Source: Paraglaciecola sp. 20A4
GTDB lineage: Bacteria; Pseudomonadota; Gammaproteobacteria; Enterobacterales; Alteromonadaceae
Reading direction: 5' to 3'
Length of the DNA stretch: 64,000 nt
Assembly (NCBI RefSeq): GCF_011378905.1
Contig: NZ_WTPY01000009.1
Span: 1 to 64,000, forward strand
The translations under genes were made by a program, and so were the position numbers. Below are positions 1-9,613 of this stretch, piece by piece (within the stretch, counting starts at the first letter, position 1; every line of letters begins with the position of its first letter). The notes under the pieces were generated by a model, which saw only the letters and a list, made by a program, of their open reading frames with translations, had not been told where the DNA came from and did no database searches.

Positions 1-23
1 CATCCCGATCGAGATAGGGAGAG

Positions 24-40
24 CGGGCGTTTAGCGCCCG
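24..40. repeat. Short GC-rich inverted repeat at the window edge
   Basis: Six-base arms (cgggcg / cgcccg) around a five-base loop, downstream of the minus-strand sulfotransferase gene. It could be a weak terminator or the edge of a repeat outside the window. No T-tract follows on either strand, so the role is unclear. Confidence 0.3.
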
Positions 41-110
41 GCCTGACACCGATTATTTCTTAATGTCCAACGTATGAGAGACCACTAACATTAAGGCATG
101 ACCTTATATT

Positions 111-1166
111 TCATCTAAGGCGTAATTTTTTGTAAATTTTAGTGATAATATATATACCCAAAAGAGAAAGGTGTATTAGAAAAATACCACTCAATTTGAA
201 ATAATCCTGTACTGATAGAGGCGATTTTTCAATAACTTTATAACTTAAATTAATATTATCAATCCCTAATTTATCATTAGCTATTAGAACGTCATCTTTG
301 ATTTTAGCGGTGAAAAGCTCAGCATTAATCTTATCGAAATGAAATTTTTTATCAGACTTTAACCAATGCAATTTGTGCTTTATCAATTCAAATAAAAGGC
401 TTTTCACTCTGTGGGTGTCAGGAAGTTTATTAGATAAACGGTGAACCGCAACTAAGTAATATACTTGTAGCATATTAAAAGATTCATTCTGTCTTTGGTA
501 CAGCAATGCGCTTTTTAGCAACTGCGAGTCACCATTCAAATCTAAAATATTTAAAATGTCCGCTAATAAATTATTTTTATAAAAACTATTCACATTAAAC
601 TCTCTCACGAGAAGGCTATGTGAGAATACCTCCTGCCAGTTTAGTATGTTTTTGAATGTATAATGTTCATAAGAAATTTCACTCTTCAAACTTTCAACGG
701 ATAAGCATGCATGATCATAATCTGTCAAAATCGAAACCGAATTGGGATATTTTAAACCTTCTGAAAAGTTACTAACGGCTAAAGAAACTGGACTTCTAAC
801 ATATACGAGTATCAAAATATTATCCGAGACTAATAACAACTCATTTTTTAATGTTTGTAACTGCTCTTTATCAGAGCACCAAGATAAACCTTCTGTTGAA
901 AGCATGACCCTGTTTTTTTTACTATTTTTTATATTGGCGATTAGTAGAGCAATATCTAACTTATAACTTCTGTTTTCATCATACCAATTTTCTTGTTTTA
1001 ATAAAAAATATGAGTTTCCATCTTCCCTATAATCCCCGTTACCAATATGACAAACATAGTCGACGTCAATCAGTTTCGCTCTATTGTCTGACATAAACTG
1101 CTGTATTGTCGTAGTTCCGGTCTTGTGTAATCCTATGTGTATAATTACTTGTTCTTTTTTTAACAT
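111..1166 (-). CDS. Sulfotransferase domain protein, probable EPS modification
   Basis: This 351-residue protein has the two PAPS-binding signatures of sulfotransferases. The 5'-phosphosulfate loop HIGLHKTGTTT is at residues 10-20, and the 3'-phosphate site is at about 122-134, with Arg124 and Ser132 spaced eight residues apart as in the family. Such enzymes move sulfate from PAPS to a hydroxyl of a sugar or lipid. A hydrophobic stretch near 325-345 followed by a basic tail suggests a C-terminal membrane anchor. The gene is the last of a minus-strand run of EPS glycosyltransferases, so a sugar acceptor is likely (inference). It is strongly AT-rich. The acceptor cannot be read from the sequence. 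Confidence 0.82.
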   Translation of the reverse strand: MLKKEQVIIHIGLHKTGTTTIQQFMSDNRAKLIDVDYVCHIGNGDYREDGNSYFLLKQENWYDENRSYKLDIALLIANIKNSKKNRVMLSTEGLSWCSDKEQLQTLKNELLLVSDNILILVYVRSPVSLAVSNFSEGLKYPNSVSILTDYDHACLSVESLKSEISYEHYTFKNILNWQEVFSHSLLVREFNVNSFYKNNLLADILNILDLNGDSQLLKSALLYQRQNESFNMLQVYYLVAVHRLSNKLPDTHRVKSLLFELIKHKLHWLKSDKKFHFDKINAELFTAKIKDDVLIANDKLGIDNINLSYKVIEKSPLSVQDYFKLSGIFLIHLSLLGIYIITKIYKKLRLR

Positions 1167-1356
1167 TAAAATTTTTTACCGTCTGCTTCTCATTTATTCT
1201 ATCAGTCTATATTAAATAACTGATATTATTGGTTAGTAAAGATTATCAATTTCCATTCACTTCAGAAATACTGAAAGGATGCCGAAAATGAACTAATTTA
1301 TTTTAAATTTTGAGTTAAATAAAATTATGTACTCTATATTAAAAAATATAATAGTT

Positions 1357-2235
1357 CTATTTAGTTGTACTAATTGGCCATCCAAATTTACTGAGCATAT
1401 TCCTAATTTTCTGATCATTAGCATTATTTTGTACATTACTGGTTAATAGACTAACTTTTTGTGAACTAGGCCAACATATTGGTTTAAAATATTTTTTAGT
1501 CTTTCGGGTCGTACTTCCTTTCTTTCTCGCCATCCAAAATAACCAAATATCATCCGCCATGGCGCACTCTTTAAGAAAAATATCATGACAACTCACTAAA
1601 TCGTCTAGGCTGTATGGGGGGTAAAATACTCCGCCAGCTCCAACGGCAAACCCTAACAGACCGTCTACATTTTGTTGCTTATTTCTAACCCAGTCGTTAT
1701 ACGGATTGATACTATTAGAAAACTTATTAAACGTAATTTCATGTGTTAAATAACTGATAATTTCACTATCGATACCATTATATTCATTTACTAAATACTT
1801 CAGCCACCAAGGAGGATAATAGATGTCATCGTCGGCAGTGACTATGAAATTATTTGGATATTTTTTTATACAAGGAATTATTTTTTTATATGGGCCTGTA
1901 TCTTGAGTTTTAATTATATCGAATACAGTACCCTGCTCGTTAACTATACCCCGAAGGTTTAAGATCTCTTCAGGTATATAGTTAAAATCTTCATCGGCAA
2001 CCCATAGTATTATTAAATTCGGGACAACTTTTTGTTGAATTAGAGATAGTATTGTAGGAAAAAGAGTTGCAAATCTTGGTTTGTAAGATGTTAATGATAT
2101 AATTAGGTCTTTAGGAAGTTGATGTAATTTAGCTTCAACTTTATAGCTTGAAAAAAATATAACCTTTCTAATATAGATTTCCGAAAGGAATCTATTACTA
2201 TACCATTCAAATTTTATTTTCATATTAGTTAACAT
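1357..2235 (-). CDS. GT-A type glycosyltransferase
   Basis: A 292-residue protein with a GT-A look: a beta-strand start (LIISLTSY, about 44-51), a helix with LIQQ, and an acidic metal/nucleotide-sugar motif TADDD at 133-137 followed by IYYPPWW. It probably transfers one sugar during EPS repeat-unit assembly on the cytoplasmic face. No N-terminal signal or clear membrane span is visible. The start is backed by an AGGGG ribosome site about six bases upstream; a second Met four codons in is less well placed. It sits alone between 190- and 207-base gaps in the AT-rich block. Donor and linkage are unknown. Confidence 0.72.
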   Translation of the reverse strand: MLTNMKIKFEWYSNRFLSEIYIRKVIFFSSYKVEAKLHQLPKDLIISLTSYKPRFATLFPTILSLIQQKVVPNLIILWVADEDFNYIPEEILNLRGIVNEQGTVFDIIKTQDTGPYKKIIPCIKKYPNNFIVTADDDIYYPPWWLKYLVNEYNGIDSEIISYLTHEITFNKFSNSINPYNDWVRNKQQNVDGLLGFAVGAGGVFYPPYSLDDLVSCHDIFLKECAMADDIWLFWMARKKGSTTRKTKKYFKPICWPSSQKVSLLTSNVQNNANDQKIRNMLSKFGWPISTTK

Positions 2236-2442
2236 TTATGCCCCTTATTATTAGGCGTACTAATACCTTGCGATATTGCTCTGTCAGGAAAATACATTAA
2301 GCAAGTCGAATGGCTAGATCGATTAAGCATGCTTATTAATTTCCAAAGGAAATTCTGTAGAGTATTTGCAAGGCTACCAATATAAAGATTTTTTATATTT
2401 TAGTTTTCATAAAGCCAATAGGTATCAAATTATTTAATATTT

Positions 2443-3303
2443 TTATTTATAGGATGCCCACTTACTCGCAATCCAAGAGCTAACAAAGCGGTATCTTTCG
2501 ATAATAGCCTCCGAAATATGAGTATTCCTCTCATACTCTATAGGAATAGAAAATGCCCCTAAAAATTTACGGTCCATATTTTTACTACCAAAAGGTATCT
2601 TAGTCCTAGATTCATTCTCACCAGTATTTATCTTCCAGCAAACCAATGGCCGTACTATCTTCTTTAACGGATAGCCTAATGTAATCATGTAACCTCGAAC
2701 AGCTATATGATCGCCTAACACTTGTTCTAGGACATAAGGATCGCAAGCGTTCATAAATTCTTCATGCGCAACCATCGGTTGCTTATATTCTCTGTCTAAA
2801 AATAGCGCTTTTGACAACACCTTAGCCGACAAAATTAAACTACTTCCACAGTAACGATTAAAGCCATACTTCTCCTGAGCTTTTCGATTAAACATATCTA
2901 ATAGATAGCCTCTTTCAAGCCAGTATCCTCCATGAGAAGGTATCTGTGGTAGATTGTCCAAGTACTCCACACAATCATTACGTACAAGATCATCTGCATC
3001 TAAAAGAAAGAAGAATTCTGGGGCGATTTCTGTATTTGCAGTCTGTATTGCAAATGCTCGCTTTACCCCTTTATCCAGCAAAACCTCTTTCCTATTGTTG
3101 GGGAGCGGACAATCAATGGGGCAAAATCGTACTTTAGAATCAACAACATCAATTTCAGGTATTTCATTGCAACCAATGTAAACTTTAAAATCATCGTTAA
3201 TCTGGTTAAGTAAAGACTCTATTGTCGCTTTAAGTAGTTGAACAACATGGTTATAATTTTTTGTAGAATTTGGGTGTCGAAATGCAACAATAAACGCAAT
3301 CAT
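2443..3303 (-). CDS. Family-2-like glycosyltransferase
   Basis: A 286-residue protein starting directly with the GT-A beta strand (IAFIVAFRHP). The DXD-type motif LLDADD is at about 100-105, preceded by FFF. This is the classic layout of inverting family-2 transferases that build polysaccharide repeat units from nucleotide sugars. The ATG has an AAGG site upstream. It lies only 10 bases downstream of the preceding minus-strand gene (stop at 3314), so the two are probably co-transcribed. Sugar specificity cannot be stated. Confidence 0.75.
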   Translation of the reverse strand: MIAFIVAFRHPNSTKNYNHVVQLLKATIESLLNQINDDFKVYIGCNEIPEIDVVDSKVRFCPIDCPLPNNRKEVLLDKGVKRAFAIQTANTEIAPEFFFLLDADDLVRNDCVEYLDNLPQIPSHGGYWLERGYLLDMFNRKAQEKYGFNRYCGSSLILSAKVLSKALFLDREYKQPMVAHEEFMNACDPYVLEQVLGDHIAVRGYMITLGYPLKKIVRPLVCWKINTGENESRTKIPFGSKNMDRKFLGAFSIPIEYERNTHISEAIIERYRFVSSWIASKWASYK

Positions 3304-3313
3304 TAGTTGACCT

Positions 3314-4420
3314 TTATATTTTTAAAATTAAATACTGTTTTAACTTATCGCTTACTCGTAAATATAAATAAACGATAAAATTGACAGAACCCACTAGATA
3401 TAAATAAGTGCTCGAACAACTAGTCGGTAATATAGATTTTTCACAAGCAAATAAATAACTAGATGCAACACGTTCAATCTTTACTCTCCATAGCTGCGTA
3501 TCACTGAATTCTACAACTCTGTCTCGATATTCATCCGACATTAAATAATTAATCTCATTTAATTTAGCAACTCTAAGCCCACGTTCTTTAAAATATTTAA
3601 ATGAAAATGAATATTCAGAACATGCAAAAGGAATTTTATTGTAAATAAACATTTGAGCTTTAGTAGGAGGCTTAAGATTATGACCAAAAGAATCCATTTT
3701 GGTATCAAAAGCGGCCACACAGTGCCTCATTAATTTATCTTGTTTCGCCTCTGACCATTGCTCTACCAAAACGTTTGATATGCGCACGGTGTCATAAGAT
3801 ACTTTTTCGATAGAATATTTATAACCCATTTCGCAAATATTTTTTTCAAGGTAGTTTTCGTAGTAAGGCAATTTTTCTAAATCAGAAAGTACTCTAATTT
3901 TAAACTCAGGATTATTATCACTAATATATTTTACTAAGCTAGGAATATATTCCAAGTGACCAACCCATAAGATTTCTTGCCGTTTGTCTAATTCCCCGTT
4001 TTGCTCAACTTGATACTTTAGGTAATGTTCAATAAAGAACTGTGGACCATTTGAAGCCTTGGAAATTAGTTTTCCTAACCTGTCATTATGAAGAAGATAC
4101 CCTGAGAATAACCGTAACCGTGCCTTATACAGCCAATATACATAAGAAGAGTGAAAAATATCTACAGGAGCATAAAGTACTTTTTTTCCCCTTTCTGATT
4201 GTTTTATCAGCCATTCCACTTCTGGCATCAATTTCACGACAATAATAAAGTCAGCTTCAATATGCGTGTCAAAACTCCCAAACTTCTGAACTCTGACACC
4301 TTTTTTTAGCAGGTAATTAGCAATGTCTTCTCCGACCCAATCGCTTGATGGAAGACCAACTAAAGGACCAATAGCTATGCTTCCTTTAAACTCCTTGTTA
4401 TTTTCTCGTTCGATATCCAT
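3314..4420 (-). CDS. Hypothetical EPS-locus protein, possibly GT-B glycosyltransferase
   Basis: A 368-residue protein with alternating strand/helix segments compatible with a GT-B fold: an N-terminal glycine-containing strand (IAIGPLVGLPSSDW, about 15-28) and later LWVGHLEYIPSL and RVLSDL segments. I do not recognise a diagnostic catalytic motif such as the E-x7-E of GT4, so the assignment rests mainly on position between EPS glycosyltransferases and the flippase. The C-terminus is hydrophobic (about 345-366), suggesting membrane association. AT-rich like its neighbours. Alternatively it could be a polysaccharide-modifying enzyme of unknown type. Confidence 0.5.
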   Translation of the reverse strand: MDIERENNKEFKGSIAIGPLVGLPSSDWVGEDIANYLLKKGVRVQKFGSFDTHIEADFIIVVKLMPEVEWLIKQSERGKKVLYAPVDIFHSSYVYWLYKARLRLFSGYLLHNDRLGKLISKASNGPQFFIEHYLKYQVEQNGELDKRQEILWVGHLEYIPSLVKYISDNNPEFKIRVLSDLEKLPYYENYLEKNICEMGYKYSIEKVSYDTVRISNVLVEQWSEAKQDKLMRHCVAAFDTKMDSFGHNLKPPTKAQMFIYNKIPFACSEYSFSFKYFKERGLRVAKLNEINYLMSDEYRDRVVEFSDTQLWRVKIERVASSYLFACEKSILPTSCSSTYLYLVGSVNFIVYLYLRVSDKLKQYLILKI

Positions 4421-4463
4421 TTTTCGCCTGAATAAAATTGTTATTATTTATAGAAGCTAATAT

Positions 4464-5918
4464 TTAGCGCCTTACAAGCTTAACTATGTTACCTAAATAA
4501 GACAAAAATAAAGTGCACTCATAACGTTGTCTATTTAGATAAACGAATAACAGCAGGAAAAATGAGTAAATAACAGCGAAAATTGAGCAACCCATAACCA
4601 ATCTCGCAAACCAGTGTAATGTTGTAAAATCTATATTATTGATCCCTAAAATAGAGATGACTGAAGCCAAAACAGGTAACGAAAACAAAATCAGATCAGA
4701 AGGTCTAAAAAGCTTATATTTCATTTGAAAGTAAGTACAAAATATAAACAAACTAACAAACGAAATTAAGACCCTATACTTGGAAAAACTTTCCAAGTCA
4801 CTACCAATAACCATATATAAAATACCTAACGTAATGACCGTCATACACACTTGATAATACACAATGGGTTTATATCCACCTTCTGCCAATACATATTCTG
4901 AAAGCACCTTAAATATAACCCCAGGAATCATTATTAATGCGAGAATTGGCAATATATATGCATGAGCAATCCACTTCTCTCCTAGCAATAAAAGTACAAT
5001 ATCCTGATCAAAATACGTCATTAAAATCGTTAATGGTACGACCAATGAAAGCAGTATGAACAAAACGGTATTTAATTGATAAGGATGAAAATCATCATCT
5101 CGTAAGGCGGATGAAAAAGTTGCTAATATAGGGTCAGTAGCAGGTGCAATAAGTTGAGTCAAAGGCATGCTAGCCAGACTTTTGAATAGTGAATACACCC
5201 CTATCATCTCCAAATTAAAATATTTTGCGACCAAGATCGAATCCCCTTCACCTCTTGCATAGCCGATGATGCCATTAGCTACAACCCATTGAGAAAACTT
5301 CATCTGATGACGGACGTTGGTCAACTTAAACTTTGGTTTGTGACTGCAAATAAAATGCGAGATTATACTCGGTAATAAATACTGTAAAACTAAACCAACT
5401 ATCATTGCCCAATATGTTCTCTCAAAATAGGCAATCAGCAATACTACGATAAACGATAATATTTTAGAAAAAACATCAATTTTAAATAAGGGTTTGTAAT
5501 TTAAATTACGGGCCATAATCCAAACCCCCGGATTTCCAAAACAACCCACGATAAGAATGATTGAAAGAACGCGCAACGGAGTTTCTATTTCGGCCTTACC
5601 CATAACATCAGCAATGTATGGCGTAAAAATAAAAAATATGAGCCAAATAGTGCCCTTTATAAATATATTGAGTGTCCATGCAGTATTTATTACATCATCA
5701 TCAACTTTTTCGGATCGCACAATATATTGCTTTGCGCCAACATTACTTAATGAATTGAATAAAAATACAGCTAGTGAACATATTGCTACTAAACCAAAGT
5801 CTTCGGGCGTCAGGATACGGGCAAGAATAAGCATACTGATCATGCCTAGGCCTCTTTCCACCAACTTAGTAGACCCTGTATATATAATACTTGATACTGT
5901 TTTGCCTGTTAATGACAT
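4464..5918 (-). CDS. Wzx-type polysaccharide flippase (WzxC-like)
   Basis: A 484-residue, very hydrophobic protein with about 12-14 membrane segments. It has the start typical of the polysaccharide-transporter branch of the MOP superfamily (TGSTKLVERGLG, then LARILTPEDFGLVAI at about 32-46). These proteins flip undecaprenyl-linked repeat units across the inner membrane for Wzy polymerisation. It sits among the glycosyltransferases and upstream of two of them on the minus strand. Length fits the family. Its presence, with a Wzy/ligase-like protein at 10919-12250 and Wzz/Wza homologues at 17.5-19.7 kb, points to a Wzx/Wzy route. Confidence 0.88.
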   Translation of the reverse strand: MSLTGKTVSSIIYTGSTKLVERGLGMISMLILARILTPEDFGLVAICSLAVFLFNSLSNVGAKQYIVRSEKVDDDVINTAWTLNIFIKGTIWLIFFIFTPYIADVMGKAEIETPLRVLSIILIVGCFGNPGVWIMARNLNYKPLFKIDVFSKILSFIVVLLIAYFERTYWAMIVGLVLQYLLPSIISHFICSHKPKFKLTNVRHQMKFSQWVVANGIIGYARGEGDSILVAKYFNLEMIGVYSLFKSLASMPLTQLIAPATDPILATFSSALRDDDFHPYQLNTVLFILLSLVVPLTILMTYFDQDIVLLLLGEKWIAHAYILPILALIMIPGVIFKVLSEYVLAEGGYKPIVYYQVCMTVITLGILYMVIGSDLESFSKYRVLISFVSLFIFCTYFQMKYKLFRPSDLILFSLPVLASVISILGINNIDFTTLHWFARLVMGCSIFAVIYSFFLLLFVYLNRQRYECTLFLSYLGNIVKLVRR

Positions 5919-6017
5919 CTTGGATAAACAGCCTTATTGTTTGAGTCTTTATTCAAAACCAATCGGTAAAAAGATATCATGTTGATAGCTAACCAATATG
6001 ACGTAAAACCACTTAAC

Positions 6018-7361
6018 TCAATCATTTATTTGGACATTAAGAACGCATTTTTTCAGCTCTGAGTAGCTACAGTCATAATCAGACGAATTATTTTCTAAAT
6101 ATGCCATTCCATGTAAGTCATTTACTTTGATACCTAGATCAGTTCTCCAGGGACGATTTTGAGATATTTCATATTTTTTAATCACATCTCCCATCATTTT
6201 TGTACCAACTTTGCAATTCCGGTTTTGCATCACATATAAATTAGGATCCATCTTTTCTCTATTTGATATGATTTTTTCATATTTCTCTTTAAAATTTATT
6301 TCATCTGCAAAGAAACCTGTCATTGGATTAATAAAGTCGTATTGTTCACCGTAATTATGCCCTTTGCGCATTATCACTGGTGTGCCACAAAACATTCCTT
6401 CAATAATGGCTCGATTGTTTCCTTCAAATTTGGACCACAATACGTTTACTTTAGCCCGTTTCTGTAACTCAGATACTTCTTGAGGGGTAATGGATTCATA
6501 AATATCAATATTTTTCTCAATACCATTTAACATTGCAAGATCGAGTATTTGTTTTTTAGTCATATCAACAGGATAACCAACCAATGTGATTTTTATACTG
6601 GGATCACTCTCAATGAGTGATTTTACAGCTTTAAAAAATGCATTGTGTCTTTTAAACTTAGCCCATGCGGCAACCATCAATATATCAATGTCCCGATTAT
6701 CGGTCATTGGCGGCACAAAATTATTATGATTGATAAACCAGCTCGGTCCGACTTCAATTGGAATAAGATTACTATCTAGGCTTGCTATAAATTTTTTGTC
6801 TCGTTGCTCATAGACCTGAAGAAATATCGGAGCATTCACCAATGTGTAAGCAAGAATATTTTCTTCACAAAACCCTGCCCAACTTGGCTCTAAAATAATA
6901 TTGAATGACTGGGCAACTTTTTCGACATCAAAAAAACGTAAAAACAATGGGAAATAATAACTGTAGTTAATTATTAGCGCACCTTTTTCATCACCATTAG
7001 GGTTTTTCAGTACGGTAATAATACCATCAAGCATAATCTCTGGGTGTTTAAAGAATTTTTTGGTGTTATTCAAGGGAGGTAATTCATTAATGAATTTACG
7101 ACTAATTTCCTGTCCAAGATGAGGATTTAGCTTAAAATAATATTGAGCGACTTTTAGTCCCAGTTTATCGCTACCTGCCCACCCACTCCGATAAATATTG
7201 CTCGCGACTTTAAATGCTAAACTGTGTTTATCTAGTTTTTGCAACATGATAATCGCACCATGGCAAGCGACGACCAAAGGATACTTGAGATGATTATAAT
7301 CGTACTTAATGAACTCAATAATACGGTTCATCAGCAAGTTAATCCTTAATTTTACATTCAT
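6018..7361 (-). CDS. Glycosyltransferase family 4-like (GT-B)
   Basis: A 447-residue protein with a recognisable C-terminal GT-B donor domain: the strand VAAWAKFKRHNAFFKAV (about 229-245), ITLVGYP, and a donor-site segment with SKFEGNNRAIIEGMFCGTPV, matching the E-x7-E region of retaining GT4 enzymes. The N-terminal acceptor half is poorly conserved. It probably adds a sugar to the EPS lipid intermediate. A 99-base gap separates it from the flippase; 220 bases lie upstream. The ATG at 7361 has only a weak AGGA site, so the next Met (residue 11) is a possible start. Confidence 0.75.
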   Translation of the reverse strand: MNVKLRINLLMNRIIEFIKYDYNHLKYPLVVACHGAIIMLQKLDKHSLAFKVASNIYRSGWAGSDKLGLKVAQYYFKLNPHLGQEISRKFINELPPLNNTKKFFKHPEIMLDGIITVLKNPNGDEKGALIINYSYYFPLFLRFFDVEKVAQSFNIILEPSWAGFCEENILAYTLVNAPIFLQVYEQRDKKFIASLDSNLIPIEVGPSWFINHNNFVPPMTDNRDIDILMVAAWAKFKRHNAFFKAVKSLIESDPSIKITLVGYPVDMTKKQILDLAMLNGIEKNIDIYESITPQEVSELQKRAKVNVLWSKFEGNNRAIIEGMFCGTPVIMRKGHNYGEQYDFINPMTGFFADEINFKEKYEKIISNREKMDPNLYVMQNRNCKVGTKMMGDVIKKYEISQNRPWRTDLGIKVNDLHGMAYLENNSSDYDCSYSELKKCVLNVQIND

Positions 7362-7581
7362 TATCGATAAGTCCTAATATTAATGATAAGTCATCTTCAG
7401 TGCAGTATTGTACTCTTTGAAATGACTGAGGATGGTATTTCTCTGATGGTTAGTTTTTCTTTAAATAAGACGAATATATCGCTTTCTCGAGTTATCGGTA
7501 GTTTTATGCGTTGAGCATAGTTGCCTGTAACACTAGTGTTATTCCATATGATTTATAGTGGATTCTCTCGAAATACATTCA

Positions 7582-8163
7582 TTAACATCTGCTTTTAATC
7601 ACTCGAGCAGGATTTCCCGCCACAATAGAAAAAGGTGGAATCTCAGAAATTACGACTGAGCCAGCTCCCACTACGCTATTAGCCCCGATATTCGCCATGA
7701 TCATAGCACCGTTTCCAATCCAACAGTCTTCGCCAATGTTAATTTTTTCAAAGCTTCCTGATTGTTCTTTAATAGGTATGTTCAAATCGTCGAAGTTATG
7801 CTGCCCTTTACCGCTCATTACATGGACACCACTTCCGATTAGAGTATGTTTTCCTATATGACATTTCCCGATATTACATTGCGGACCTATATAAACACCT
7901 TTGTCGATATCAGTATCTCGTTGAGAAAGTAATACCAGAAACGAAATCACCACATCAGGACTACACGATGTCAACGTGAACCGATAAAAACCAGCACGTA
8001 AATAAACCCCAACCTTACCTGGTAATAAGCTCAGTAACTGACTAAAGCTAGAAAACACCGCGTCCTTATTTAAAACTATACTGATCATTAGACAGATTAG
8101 TGTGAAGGGAGAAATAAGCAGTGCGCTAACAATATAGAGCATGCGTTTAATATTACGTTTCAT
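7582..8163 (-). CDS. Hexapeptide-repeat O-acetyltransferase
   Basis: A 193-residue protein with two hydrophobic N-terminal segments (about 7-32) followed by a left-handed beta-helix of isoleucine/valine hexapeptides (DKGVYIGPQCNIG, CWIGNGAMIMANI, NSVVGAGSVV) and the typical end FSIVAGNPARVIK. His residues at IGKHTLIG fit the acetyl-CoA transferase active region. It probably acetylates an EPS sugar. Its start overlaps the stop of the upstream TIGR03087-like glycosyltransferase (ATGA overlap), so the two are translationally coupled. Confidence 0.82.
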   Translation of the reverse strand: MKRNIKRMLYIVSALLISPFTLICLMISIVLNKDAVFSSFSQLLSLLPGKVGVYLRAGFYRFTLTSCSPDVVISFLVLLSQRDTDIDKGVYIGPQCNIGKCHIGKHTLIGSGVHVMSGKGQHNFDDLNIPIKEQSGSFEKINIGEDCWIGNGAMIMANIGANSVVGAGSVVISEIPPFSIVAGNPARVIKSRC

Positions 8164-9380
8164 TTATTTATTACCGGCGATGCTAAAAGGTCGACAATAG
8201 GACTTAACTGCCCCTCCCACGAGTACTGTTGTTCTATCAAACGTAATGCTCTTTTACCAATATCTGCAGCCAGATCTTGGTTTTCGGATAAGAATATTAT
8301 TTTTTCAACGAAATCAGACGCGTCAGAGGCAATTAATACATCTTTTCCTGGAGTGCAATTAATGCCCTCAGCTCCCATCGGAGTAGATACTACAGGCAGG
8401 GCACACGAGAACGCTTGCAACACTTTATTTTGAACTCCCCGAGCAAGACGGAATGGGGCTATGAAAATATCAGCAGCATGATAGAAAGGTAAAATATCGT
8501 CCACAAAACCCGTAACTTCGATGCCTAGCTTACCTTTAAGAGCTAATACTTCGTTGTTGGGGCTCATACCGGCGATAATAAATCTCGCACTTGGATACTT
8601 ATCAATAACACTCTGCCAGCAATGGTTTACAAACCATACAACAGCATCCACATTAGGTTTATAATCCATCACCCCCGTAAACAATAGAACAGGAGCTGCA
8701 TTAGCTACGTGAACTTTCGGGGGAAAGAATGCTTTAGTATCCATGCCATTGCCGAGCACTTGCATATTGTCCAAATCAGCAACCTGACGTTTGAATAGCT
8801 CAACCTCTGCTTGCGCTATCAAATAGCACACTTCAAATTCGCTGGCTATTTTGAATTCAAATTGAGAAACCAACCTATGCTCGCGATGATAAACCCAACT
8901 CATAGGGAAGCGACTACTATTTTGATATTGCGCCCACTTATCGGAATCTACATCCATAAAATCCATAATTAACAATGGATGTTTAGTTGCCAATTTTAAA
9001 ACACTACTTTTAAAAATATATTCTGCCATAGAAGATGCAGTACAAATAATGGCATCGACCTTATGGGTCGATATAAATTGATCGAAATCGGTTTGCAAAT
9101 TTTTGCTGTAAAAATTAGCTACACTAAGTGATTTTCCCGTAAGCAAACCCCGTAGCAGTCTAATTGGTTTAGCGCTTAAGGAGAAAGATGAGATTGATTG
9201 ACAAATACCTTGCTGACCTAGCGAGGAAAAATACCCTAACTCTTCTTCGTTATCATAAGGAGAAAATAAATGAATTTCATGGCCCTGAGACGCAAGAAAT
9301 TTCACCTGGTTAAACGTCCGAATCTTCTCCCCTTTATTTGGTGGGTATGGAACTCGGTGAGACAATACAACAATATTCAT
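8160..9380 (-). CDS. TIGR03087-type XrtA/PEP-CTERM glycosyltransferase
   Basis: A 406-residue GT-B glycosyltransferase. The N-terminus (SHRVPYPPNKGEKIRTFN, about 7-24) is the signature of the TIGR03087 subfamily found with exosortase A EPS loci. The GT1/GT4 donor domain has LLFTGVMDYKPN, RFIIAGMSPN and VQNKVLQAFSCALPVV. It is likely a core glycosyltransferase of the XrtA-type EPS, acting in the cytoplasm on a lipid-linked acceptor. It leads the operon with the acetyltransferase and has a 233-base gap upstream. No strong ribosome site is visible at the ATG. Confidence 0.87.
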   Translation of the reverse strand: MNIVVLSHRVPYPPNKGEKIRTFNQVKFLASQGHEIHLFSPYDNEEELGYFSSLGQQGICQSISSFSLSAKPIRLLRGLLTGKSLSVANFYSKNLQTDFDQFISTHKVDAIICTASSMAEYIFKSSVLKLATKHPLLIMDFMDVDSDKWAQYQNSSRFPMSWVYHREHRLVSQFEFKIASEFEVCYLIAQAEVELFKRQVADLDNMQVLGNGMDTKAFFPPKVHVANAAPVLLFTGVMDYKPNVDAVVWFVNHCWQSVIDKYPSARFIIAGMSPNNEVLALKGKLGIEVTGFVDDILPFYHAADIFIAPFRLARGVQNKVLQAFSCALPVVSTPMGAEGINCTPGKDVLIASDASDFVEKIIFLSENQDLAADIGKRALRLIEQQYSWEGQLSPIVDLLASPVINK

Positions 9381-9613
9381 ATTTATGGGTCTAATTTCAT
9401 GTTAATGAGTTACAACATACGGACTTAAATAGCGGCTTAGTTATCAAAAAACTAATCTTTAGCTGCTGAAATTATTTGTCATTGGAACCGAATTATCCTT
9501 TTGAATATTGTCTCATAAGCGAACGCAAATCCAAAAAATTTATATTACCCCAAGATCAGGTGAATGCATGGATCGATTTGGCTCACAAAGACGTAAAAAG
9601 TTGGCCGGTCAGA

